A stretch of 64,000 nucleotides of DNA from Isochrysis galbana. Lineage: Eukaryota; Haptophyta; Isochrysidales; Isochrysidaceae. Of this stretch, positions 1 to 10,300 are shown in pieces. The stretch's first letter is position 1. Every line of letters begins with the position of its first letter. Below the pieces are notes generated by a model that saw only the letters and a program-made list of their open reading frames with translations, made no database searches and was not told the DNA's origin. The stretch lies in contig CM030935.1 in NCBI GenBank assembly GCA_018136815.1, positions 5,524,448-5,588,447 on the forward strand, read 5' to 3'. The translations under genes were made by a program, and so were the position numbers.

Positions 1-560
<560 letters not shown>

Positions 561-640
561 CAGACCGAGGGGGGGGGAAGGAGAAGGAGAAGGGATCCCT
601 CCAGTGGATCCCTCGGGCGCTGGCCGCCTCCACTGCCGCC

Positions 641-643
641 TCC

Positions 644-734
<91 letters not shown>

Positions 735-1094
735 TCTCATCTCTCATCTCTCATCTCTCATCTCTCATCTCTCATCTCTCATCTCTCATCTCTCATCTCT
801 CATCTCTCATCTCTCATCTCTCATCTCTCTCTCTCTCATCTCTCATCTCTCATCTCTCATCTCTCATCTCTCATCTCTCATCTCTCATCTCTCATCTCTC
901 ATCTCTCATCTCTCATCTCTCATCTCTCATCTCTCATCTCTCATCTCTCATCTCTCATCTCTCATCTCTCATCTCTCATCTCTCATCTCTCTCTCTCATC
1001 TCCCATCTCTCATCTCTCATCTCTCATCTCTCATCTCTCATCTCTCATCTCTCATCTCTCATCTCTCATCTCTCATCTCTCATCTCTCTCTCAT
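641..1094. repeat. (CT)n grading into a CATCTCT heptamer satellite
   Basis: A CT dinucleotide tract (about 641-730) passes directly into some 50 near-perfect copies of the heptamer CATCTCT up to 1094, interrupted by a few short CT expansions. The heptamer probably arose from the adjacent CT tract by a CA interruption and slippage. The units touch, with no unique spacers, so it is not a CRISPR array. Confidence 0.95.
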
Positions 1095-2269
1095 GGGCCG
1101 GCGCGGGAGTCTCGGGGGAAAGAAGAGAGAGAGAGTGTGTGCGGGGGTGTCTCTCTCTCGGCGTCCTCGCCACACTGTGTGAAAACTTACGAGGGGTACG
1201 TACTTCACATACTAGAGGATGTATACTTCTTTATACGTCAGACGACGGAGGGAGAAGGAGGAGGGAGAGGAGGAGAGAGGAGATAAGAATATTGGTGTGA
1301 AATCAGCGAATCTGACTATCACAGGGAGTTCACCCTAGTAGAGCCCTAAAAACGGATTTTTGGGTGCCAGCGGTTCGGCTAGGGTGACCCGGGGGGGGGC
1401 AATATTTTGTGGTTGGCAGCAAGCACATAGGCAGTATTGGACTTGTTAAGCAGCATGGCACCTGTACATAAGGCTATGACCCCTTTTTTTCGTGCAAAAA
1501 AACCAAAAAACGCGAAAAGGCGAAAATAGCCAAAAAAAACGTGCAAAAACTTCTAACTACAACTACTAACTACTCGATAAGGCACCGATGACACGAAAAG
1601 AAGCACTGGAGATGGTAGTACGAACCCACCCCCTCACGACAAGCAAAGCATCCGAGTCTGAACTGGAACTGGGGACGCTTGGGCTTGTCTATGTTGCACT
1701 CACTGTACTCTGTACTGTACCAACAAAGACCCTTTTGACTTTTAACTTTTGAGCGGCCACTCGCTGTGCCTTCTTCGGCGGACCTCGCGAGCCACCGGTG
1801 CGATTCAGAAGAGCTTTCTCCGCTGCCACCTTCCCCATATCAACCAGCTCGTGCTCTGCGCGCCGTTGGATGGACATGCTCTGATGCGGGGCTCAGAGCT
1901 CAGAGCTCAGAGCTAGATATTCTTTATTCTGCCGAATTCATCGATCCCTGCCCTCATCACACATTGTTGGTTGGTTTGCGAGCGCGTAAGGGCTCGGCCT
2001 CGTCGAGAACCTGTGTCGCCCACGCAAGCACGCAAGACAGAGGGCAACCTAAGACAACAGGTGGAGAGATGGGATGGAGATGTCGAAAAGCAAAAACTTC
2101 TGAAGATTCAGGGCTACACACCTACTAGTTCCGGGACTCCCCTTCGCTATCTACACCGCCCTTATCTTCCCTCCCTCCACCTCTTCCCCTGCCCCCCTTC
2201 TTTCCTTTTTCTTCGGTTTCCGGGGTCCGGCCTCGGTGCGCTGCCCGCATGACTGAGCAGTTGTGCGGC
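1095..2269. other. Intergenic, no gene recognised
   Basis: Includes GA-rich sequence (1110-1285) and an A-rich stretch with several runs of A (about 1485-1545). I see no supported coding sequence. It lies downstream of the minus-strand coiled-coil gene and may hold that gene's 3' flank. Confidence 0.3.
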
Positions 2270-2440
2270 CTCAAGTGCTCCACTCTAGGGACGCTAGGAG
2301 CGTCTCGCCGCCCCATCGTCCTTCGCTGTTTGTCCCCAGTCCAAAACCCCAAATTGAATTGCCCGACCCAATCCCGAATTTCATTCACCCAACTCCCGGC
2401 GGGGAGGAGGGCCAAAGCGCCGCGCTAGCCACCCCATGAA
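2270..2440 (+). repeat. Dispersed repeat, copy 1 (inverted mate at 5690-5850)
   Basis: Contains the blocks CGTCTCGCCGCCCCA, AATTTCATTCACCC and AAAGCGCCGCGCTAGCC. All recur in the same order on the minus strand at 5690-5850, with scattered substitutions. No coding capacity was seen. Confidence 0.65.
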
Positions 2441-2577
2441 TGGGGCGGCCGCCATCCACCGGCGTAGCCGTGGAAGATTCGCATAGCACACACCGCCACA
2501 CCACCAACGAACTACTTATGTAAGACAGCCATTTGATGTAACAAAAAGTCTGTAGAATCTCATGCGGAGGCGCTTGC

Positions 2578-4452
2578 TCACAACAGGTCGAGACGCTTCT
2601 CCAACTCTTCGACTGAGGGCAGGCTCGATTGCGAAAGACATGTGGGCAAATTGGTAGCAAAATTGATCGAGTGCGTCCGTGTGGCATTTGCACTCACCTC
2701 GGAACATGGTAACGGCGCGGTTGTGGGAGTGGGCGCCAGAGTCGCTGAGACGGAAGCAGCCGAGGTAAAGCTGGGCACATTCCACGTGCTAGCAGACGGA
2801 TGGATCTGCTGAGTTCGCTGGTCTTCATGAGCCTTGATCGTCGACATCCGGGGACGCAAGACGGTGGTAGGGTCTTGTACGCCATTGTCACCCAAGCCTT
2901 GCCACAACCACTCATCGTCGCGATCACTATCAGTGTGCGTAGCTGCGAGGATGCTGGGCGTCTCCTGGCCAAAGCCGGCATGCAGACGAGCATTCTCCTG
3001 ACGAGCACTTAGGTAACCCAAGATATGTCGCGCATCGCGCACGGGGACCCTAACGGTGGGAACGTCGGCAGCACAAGGTGGCCCAAAGCTAACTTGCGGC
3101 CCTGGACCTCGAGAAGCGAAAGCAGCTATGTTCTTGAGCCGCTCTGCCATATCTTTTGACTTGCGACTGGCTTGCTCAACTCGATCCAGCTCAGCTGGAG
3201 TCTCTCCCAAGCAGTTATGATCAGTCTGAGAAGTCCTCGTGCACCCCTCACTGTCTAATCTCTGCTCGGCAGCATGATCAGCCCCTACTGATTCTGCGAT
3301 GCTGCTGTTGCTGCTTTCATCACTCCAAGAGACAGACTTTGGAGCCCGCGAACCGTTCGTCGACATTGGTTGCGCTCGGGAGGTGGCAGTCGAGGCGCTG
3401 AAGAGAGGAGGAGAAGGTGCTATGTGAGGTGGCATCGGCGACTCAGCATCCAATTCGCTGCAATCCACGGTAAAATATTGAGCACGGCTATACTGGTCAT
3501 CGTGGCACTCTTTACCGTGGCAGCCACCCTCCTTAACGTCTCCTCCTCCCGTTTCCTCTCCCTCTTCCTCGCCCTCCTCCTCTCCCGCTTCCTCCTCCCC
3601 TTCCTCGACGGTCGCCATACCGCCATCAAACGCATGCCTTGCACTGCGCGCATTCCCTTGACTCTCTGCTCGAGCTGCCACGCGATCGATGGCTCCATCC
3701 ACAATAACGTCGGCAGCTCCTTCTGTGCTGCAGAGCGAGGCAGCATCGCAAGCCCGGCGTCTAATCTCTGCATCATCGGAGCGACTTGACTGTGCTCTAG
3801 CTTTTGCTTCAGCGCGGGCTGCTCCGCGAGAAAGGGCATCGGCTACAGCAGCTCTAGCTTCTGCAGCCGCCCTTGCTCCTGCCTCTATGAAATCCGCTGA
3901 CTCTCGCACTGCTGATGAAGGAGTAGGATCACAGCCGTTCACGACATACGTCGGACCAGCTTGTTCACCCCTGCGAACTGCCGGCGGAGGGGGGCCACGA
4001 AGGGCCCTCTTCGCGGTGAGCCGCTCAGCATGCATCGCCTGTTCCGCCTGATTAGCTTTTCGATTTGCCGCCGCCAGCTGCTGTGTGGCCGCCCTGAGTG
4101 CTGCGCGCAGTGTGGCAGCGTCTGCGCGCGCTTCTTTGGCCGCCTCCTCCTGCGCTCGCAATTCGGCCACCGCGGCGAGCAGCTGCTTCGTCAGCGCGGC
4201 CAGCTTGCGGTCCCTTCTCTTGACCTCCGCCTCGGCGCTCCTTCGCATCGCCTCTGAAGCCTCTGCCTGTTCTGAGCGCGCGGCAAGCTCGTCTTCCGCG
4301 GCCCTAAGCATCGCAACGAGAAGCTCTGTCTGCAGCGCGCCCGCCATCGCCCGAGCGCCGCTGGGGTCGCGAGGGAGGTCAGGCGCTAAGCGGCGGCCAA
4401 CGACCGCGACGGAGGAGCCGACACCCACACCGCCGCCTTCAAATGGAACCAT
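2578..4452 (-). CDS. Coiled-coil protein of unknown function
   Basis: A 624-codon uninterrupted frame starting at an ATG in a good context (GGACATGG) just after a pyrimidine-rich stretch. Residues about 35-155 are Ala/Glu/Lys/Arg-rich with heptad-like spacing, predicting a long coiled coil. A second helical Ala/Arg stretch lies near residues 185-225. A strongly acidic Glu/Gly tract follows at about 275-305, then a Ser/Thr-rich, probably disordered C-terminal half. No catalytic motif, signal peptide or membrane segment is visible. No intron is needed. A scaffold or cytoskeletal role is possible but is only an inference from composition. It is unlikely to be a chance frame, because composition changes domain by domain and not with a simple repeat. 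I do not recognise the family. Confidence 0.7.
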   Translation of the reverse strand: MVPFEGGGVGVGSSVAVVGRRLAPDLPRDPSGARAMAGALQTELLVAMLRAAEDELAARSEQAEASEAMRRSAEAEVKRRDRKLAALTKQLLAAVAELRAQEEAAKEARADAATLRAALRAATQQLAAANRKANQAEQAMHAERLTAKRALRGPPPPAVRRGEQAGPTYVVNGCDPTPSSAVRESADFIEAGARAAAEARAAVADALSRGAARAEAKARAQSSRSDDAEIRRRACDAASLCSTEGAADVIVDGAIDRVAARAESQGNARSARHAFDGGMATVEEGEEEAGEEEGEEEGEETGGGDVKEGGCHGKECHDDQYSRAQYFTVDCSELDAESPMPPHIAPSPPLFSASTATSRAQPMSTNGSRAPKSVSWSDESSNSSIAESVGADHAAEQRLDSEGCTRTSQTDHNCLGETPAELDRVEQASRKSKDMAERLKNIAAFASRGPGPQVSFGPPCAADVPTVRVPVRDARHILGYLSARQENARLHAGFGQETPSILAATHTDSDRDDEWLWQGLGDNGVQDPTTVLRPRMSTIKAHEDQRTQQIHPSASTWNVPSFTSAASVSATLAPTPTTAPLPCSEVSANATRTHSINFATNLPTCLSQSSLPSVEELEKRLDLL

Positions 4453-4775
4453 GTCCAGGGATACCGAGGGGGGAGGGAGAGAGGGAGGGGACGAGGGGAC
4501 GCAGTAAGCAGTAAGAAGTTAACAGTAATAGAGAAAGAAGGAAGTACTCCTACTCCTAGGCAAGAAGCAAGAAGCTGAAGAAGCAAGTAGAACTCCTAGA
4601 TGGGAAACACGGCAGGGGGGGAATTGTTGGCAGTGGGAGATCATGGACGGCTGCCGCGCTCGAAACAAGGGGAGATTGCAACCCACACCCCTTTCTCTGC
4701 TTTCTCTCCTTCTCCCGTCTCGGGAGATCGCACCCCACACCCCTTTCTCTCCTTCTCCTATCTCCTTGTAGCCAG

Positions 4776-4876
4776 AACTATTGTCATAGTTTTAGCGATG
4801 GAGCGCGCGCCGACCGCTCCTACCTCCCAGCACCCCGCCGCCACGACGCCCCATAGGCTGTGGCCACAGGGAACGA
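4776..4876 (+). mobile_element. 5' end fragment of a small retroposon family (MERAPTAP family)
   Basis: Begins ACTATTGTCATAGTTT and contains an ATG that opens a peptide starting MERAPTAP and continuing through TTPH. The same 5' leader and peptide start occur at 31665 (minus) and 48247 (plus), and the leader and downstream sequence recur at 62700 (plus). This copy is truncated after about 100 bp, where another dispersed repeat begins. Confidence 0.6.
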
Positions 4877-5021
4877 GCCTCAGCCGGAGATCATAAACCC
4901 CAGCCGGAGACCATAAACAGCTACATTATCATTGCCAAAGTTGCATTTGTCAATGCGATTGTTAATTGTCTAGGAACAAGTAATGGCACACACACTCACT
5001 CTCATAAACATAGGGGATAGG
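4877..5021 (+). repeat. Dispersed repeat, about 145 bp (inverted mate at 47127-47296)
   Basis: Read on the minus strand it runs from CCTATCCCCTATGTTTATGA through TTGTTCCTAGACAATTAAC to GGCTGAGGCTCGTTC, the same order as the plus strand at 47127-47296. Identity looks close to 90 percent by eye. It abuts the 3' end of the minus-strand gene at 5025. Confidence 0.7.
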
Positions 5022-5024
5022 CTA

Positions 5025-5640
5025 CTACAGCTGCTTGGCGCCCCACAGTTTGGCCACCGCCGCCGCCTCCTCTGTCTTCCTCCTGCGGCTTCGCACCTGC
5101 GCTCGCATCTCCGCCTCCGCTTCTTCTTCAGCCAAGGCGGCATGGCTCGACTCGTAAGTGACGCGGAGCCGCGCCATCTTGCGCGCTCGCATCACCTCCG
5201 CGGAATCAGGCGAAGAGGGAGGAAGGGCCACGCCACACGGGGGGCTAAGAAGAACCGAAGAAGGGCCGCTGCTGCTTCCTGAACCCCGCTTGGCGTAATC
5301 GCGTGCATGGTGCTGTGGTGACTCTAGAAACTGGTGGCCGGGCAATGACAGGCATGCAACGCCATCGTACCTGTGGTTTATGGCGCCATGCCAACGCCCA
5401 CCGCCGCGACAATCTTCGTATTGCCGGTCGCGATATCGCTCATCGCGATATCGCTCATCGTGGTATCGCTCATCGCGATACTGCTCATCACGATACTGCC
5501 CGTCGCGATACTGCCCGTCGCGATAGCGCCCATCGACATACGACTTGTCACCGTACGGCCCACCGTGCGAGCTGTCGTTCCAGCCACCAGCATCTCGCCA
5601 ACCTCTGCGCCCAAAGTCGCTGGCGTGTCGAGTCGAGCGC
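5025..5640 (-). CDS. Tyr/Arg/Asp-repeat protein, 3' part
   Basis: Reading the minus strand from about 5640 to the stop at 5025 gives an open frame with no ATG start, so this is the 3' exon of a spliced gene or a truncated gene. A TAG lies in frame at about 5641, and several AG dinucleotides just inside it could be splice acceptors. The exon starts with Gly/Arg/Trp-rich sequence (DFGRRGWRDAGGWNDS), then about nine imperfect repeats of YRDxQ or YRDER, and ends in an Ala/Glu/Arg-rich helix. Such RG and Y/R/D repeats are common in RNA-binding and splicing proteins, but no RRM is visible here. Upstream sequence is a dispersed repeat and then the retrotransposon LTR, so the 5' part may be beyond or destroyed by the insertion. 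Confidence 0.5.
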
Positions 5641-5689
5641 TACCGGAGGGCTCTGAGCCACTCCGTCGCGAGCGGCACCGGCGGCTAGC

Positions 5690-5850
5690 GCGGCGCTTTG
5701 TCCCTCCTCCCCACCGGGAGTCGGGTGAATGAAATTCTGGACTGGGTCGGGCAACCCCATTCGGGTGTATGGACAGGGAACGAACGGCGAACGAAGGACT
5801 GTGGGGCGGCGAGGCGCTCCTAGCGGCCCTAGTGTGTTGGGTTTTAAGAG
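5690..5850 (-). repeat. Dispersed repeat, copy 2
   Basis: Inverted copy of 2270-2440. It lies directly upstream (in gene sense) of the Y/R/D-repeat exon and next to the retrotransposon LTR. Confidence 0.6.
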
Positions 5851-5941
5851 ATTGTTAGACCTACAAAGAACTCTTCCCTCAGGGAGGGAGCCTAGGCTGC
5901 TTGAGTGCAGCGACGCAGCGAACAACGACGGACAAAGAGCC

Positions 5942-6947
5942 TGAGAACAACAGGATACACCGACTCACGAACACACCGGAATCATTCACCCAAACAAAGC
6001 AAATTATCAAGCAACCGCGACCCCAAATCACCGATAACTCAAACACGTCGCGAGAGACGGAGAGAGAGAGCGAGAGAGAGAGAGACTCCGCAGCGACGGC
6101 CGGAGCGTGTCTCCGTTGTAACTTCCCACGTAGCGGAGAGTCCGAAGGGGAGCGTCATGTCGCGCGACCACGGCGATCACTTTGGATACAGATCGCAACG
6201 AGATGTCTTCACGACCGAATAAATCTTGCCGTTGAGCGTGAACCTTCTAGACGCTTCTAACGAACAACCCTGAGTAGCAACCAAGGGGAAGAAACACCAA
6301 AGGGGCCAAGGCTTGCATGTAACTTGCATCAAGGGGAAAGATTCCCTCACCTAGGAAGCGAACCTACACCGATCTCCAAGGGGAGATGGCAAATTAAACC
6401 TCAAATCTCGAGCGGCTAGAGCAACCGACTCGCTCGCCAAAACCTTGACCGAGAAGAAAGAAGCAAGGACCTACAAGCCAAGGGTAGCGGACCTAGGGAA
6501 TGTGAGAGGAAGTTTCCGAACGCCAACGCCAAACGCCGAACGCGGGGATTCAACGAAACCCTAACCAGGCCAAGCAGAACCTACGAAGAACAGGCCTGGA
6601 CAACAACGAAAGTCAGCAGGTCCCAAGAAAGAACCGGAACCCAACAAGAAACGACAAGCCTTGCAAGAAGCTAAACAAGCCTTCACAAGGTAACTCGAGA
6701 GCCTGAGACAAGCGCGCAGCGAGTGACAGGCGACCTGGCTCCTTTGGGTCAAGATTACCCGAAAGGAGGAAACCTGGAATCTAGACCTGACAAACAGGCT
6801 AGAAGGAACGAAACAAGAACTCGAATTCTAGATCGCTAGGGACGAACCCTACCAACCTAGATGTACCTGAGCTTCACCGTGTGGCCGCACGGCGAAGGAC
6901 CTGGAAACAAGAGCCTGGAAATCGCATCATCTAGGATGAATGCGACA
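5942..6947 (-). repeat. 3' LTR of the chromovirus
   Basis: The 5' boundary is set by TGTCGCATTC next to a G-run polypurine-like tract. The same TGTCGCATTC start occurs in the relics at 29440, 52418 and 59484 (minus). The 3' half (about 6420-5950) matches the solo LTR at 52690-53220, including shared blocks GTCTAGAAGGTTCACGCTCA and TCTGTATCCAAAGTGATCGC. The 3' end (about 5942, ending CA) is approximate. The second LTR is not in the assembled sequence, so LTR-LTR divergence cannot be measured. Confidence 0.65.
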
Positions 6948-7324
6948 CCCCCCGACTAAGATCGAGACGTCTCCCGATGTCGAGCGGTGAACCTGGAAAC
7001 AGAGACCTGGAACCTGGAACCTGAGCTGACCAGAGGTCAGAATCGGAACAAGAAGCAACGGAACATAGCGAGCGAAACGTGGAGACAAGAACACCCTTTG
7101 GATCCAAAGCGAGCACGAAATCGGCGGCTTAACGCGGCGGCCTCTTTCGTACGCACTGCCCCACCCACTTCTCCCTTTTACAGGAGCTTTGCTCGGGTGT
7201 TGCGCCGGGTGTAGAGCGCAGGCAGCACGCGTTCAGCACCTCCATGATTCGCTCTTGAACTCGGAGCCCTAGCCGAGGCGTGGGGCTAGCCTAGAGGGAC
7301 GGGTCCCTTACCCAAGACATGGGA
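6948..7324 (-). other. Retrotransposon 3' untranslated region and polypurine tract
   Basis: Lies between the Pol stop and the LTR. It contains a purine run (AAAAGGGAGAAGTGGGTGGG, about 7180) and, next to the LTR, a G-run followed by TGTCGC. The latter matches the sequence preceding the LTR at 29440, so it is the likelier plus-strand primer. Confidence 0.5.
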
Positions 7325-10300
7325 TCAACGGGAGTGGAGCCTGGAGCGAGTGCGCGAAGACGGCGCATCGAGAACGGGAGGAAGAGGAGTATCCCTGGCC
7401 GACGAAGAAGTTGCTTCCGGGGACTCAACATCTTCTGGACAAGTCTCTTCGACGGAGCGATCATAATCATCAAGCAAATCAGAACAACGACGGAGCAACT
7501 CGGAACGAGGCTCCCAGGTGGCTTCTCGAATAGAATAGCCACGCCACTTCACGAGGTACTCGATAGAACCGCCATGGCTACGACGATCGAGCAACTTTTC
7601 AACGATGTACTCGTCGTCAGCCAGCGGCTCTTCATCAACGAAAGTATGATACGGCCGGAGGTTCGAGATATGCACCTCCTCCTTGACTAACCGGTTCTCC
7701 AAATCACGGAGTCGGTACCTAGTGTCGGACAGAGCCTCTACGACGCGGTAGGGACCCGAGTAGATGAATTGCAACTTGTTGGCATGGCCTGGTAATCGCA
7801 TGCAGACGCGATCCCCAGGTTCGAAACGCGCTGGTCTTTGAGACTTGATGGTAGCGTCACGGACTGACTCAGCCTGAGCGGCTAGGGTAGCCTCGAGAGC
7901 GCTGGACCAAGAGAGGCGGAGGCTCGCATTGAGCCTGGATGCGTACGAGCGAACGTCGGCGGACGCCGCCTCGAGAGCAGTTGGCGAAACGGTCTTCGGA
8001 TCAGAGAGTTGAGCGGGCAGACGCAGCTCACGCCCAAAGATCAAAGACGCTGGAGACCGGGAGGTGACACGACCGGAAGAGGCCCTCAACGAGAGGAGTA
8101 GGAACGGCAAATGGTCGACCCAATGACCGCCACCCTCGTTCGAGGCGCGCATCAAACGAATGAGCGTTTGCTGAGCGCGTTCGACGAAGCCTACACCCTC
8201 ATGTCGGTACGGCTCTGTACTCGACAAATCAGTCCCGGTGAGCTCCAGAATACGCGAAACAAGAACCGAACATAGATTCGAACCGGCGTCGGTTCGAAGC
8301 TGCCTAGGGACTCCATAACGCGTCACAATCAAGCGGATGAACATGTCCAAGGCCACCTCCGACGAAGGATCCCCATTCGAAGGCTCAGCCTCAATCCATC
8401 GAGTGAGCGAGTCGATGAAGACGACCAGCTTGTCGTAACCCGAGACTCCAGGCACGAAGTTGTGAGTGGGAGCCAGTGCGAGCACGTCGCAGTAGACCAC
8501 ATCAAAGGGGTAGGTGCCCACGGAGAGACCGGAGGGCGACGCTAGAGCCCTAGGTAGCGGCTTGGCGAGGGTGCACTCGTGGCATTCCCGGACGTAGGAT
8601 GCAACGTCGGAAGACATGCCAGGCCAGTATACCCGAGTACGAAGAAGACCGGACATACGAGAAACTCCAAGGTGACCGGAGCGATCGTGGTAGGCAAAGA
8701 GGTAGCGAGACCGCAACGAGGGCGGAACATAGAGCACTAGCGAGTCCGGGTCGGTGGAGTCAAGGACGGTGCGATAGTAGACGAGCCCATCGTGAACGAC
8801 GAAACGGCGAAACATCTTGGATTGCTGAGCGGAAACGGGAGCGGGAGCGACAGGACTGGAACACGAATCATCGTCGGCAATGGGGCCCGAGGCGACGGCC
8901 GGCGGAGGCGACCCTTGGCCTGATGGCTCGTGATTGACCGTCTCTCCTGAACCTAGGAGTGGCTCTACGAACGGATCTTCCGCCAGGGCCGCTCTCATCT
9001 CTTCGGAAGTCGGCGTACCCGGAGCCAAATAACTGGACTGGATGGCGGGCCCGGAATCGGAGGCTCGACGACGAGATCGGTCCAAAGCTTGAAGCCCTCG
9101 CGCCGTAACTACGGAGCGCGTGATGGCAGCCACCGGATGAGACCGTTCATGCTCGGCTAGAGACTCTGAGCCGGGCTCACGTACCGCTAGCGACGCTGGG
9201 CCGGCGAGTGATTCATCTTCGTGTTCCGGCTCCAGGGATGCTAGCCGGGACAGCCCGTCAGCATCCTGATGAACAGCTCCTGGTTTATGTTCGACATCGA
9301 ACCGGTAATCAGCCAACTTGAGAGCCCACCGAGTCAGCCGAGAGGCTGGCCCACCGGCTACTTGATCCTTCATGGTATGCAGCCATCGCAGCGCGGAGTG
9401 GTCGACGACTAACTTGAACCGACGCCCCCAAAGGTAGGGTCGCCAATTTCGGATTGATTCCAGGGCAGCCAAGAGTTCGATCTCGGTCACCGTCCAATGG
9501 CGTTCGGCCGAGGTGAGACTGCGAGCGTAGTACCCAACGACTCGTTCACGGTTATCGTCTCCTAGCTGCGAGAGGATGCCGGCGATGCCCAACTTGCTAG
9601 CCCCATCGGTCTTGACGATGAAGGGCCGATCATCCCTGGGTGGAGTCAAGACGGGCTCCGAAGTGATCGCTGTCTTGAGCTCTTGGATAGCTCGGCGACA
9701 CTCCTCGGACTGGGACTCTTTTGCCACGTCGCAGCCCTTCCGCGTGAGAGCAGTGAGAGGAGCAGCCTTAGCGGCGAATTGGCGAATGAATCGACGGTAG
9801 TAGGAGCAAAGGCCGAGGAAAGATCGAACCGCTTCCAAGGAGTTGATGGATGACGGGTCGATGTCGGCGACAGCTGCGACCTTCTTCGGGTCCATCTTGA
9901 GACCTTCCCTCGAGACAACGTGACCGAGGTACTCCGTAGAGGTGGCAAAGAAGACACACTTGGACATCTTGCAGGTCAGGCCGGCCCACTCTAGCCGCTC
10001 GAGAACTAGGTCTAGCCGGTGAAGCATTTGCTCGAACGAAGCTTGTGCCCTGGCCTCTTCGGAAGGACCCACTCCCGTTGACCAGATGCCGACATCATCG
10101 AGGTAAGGCATGCAGATCTCCCACGATAGCGCACCGAGAACGATGTCCATCAAGCGGCACATGTAGGAGGGACCTGATTGGATGCCGAACGGTAGAAAGT
10201 TGAACTCGTATTTGCCGCGGGGGGTAGTGAAAGCGGTGATATGTTTGTGCGATTCTTTGATCGGGATGCCCCAAAAACCAGAGGCTAAATCGAGAGTACA

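Noticed and set aside
641..1094. CRISPR-like regularly spaced repeat
   Set aside because: Seven-base units touch each other with no unique spacers, in a nuclear eukaryotic context.
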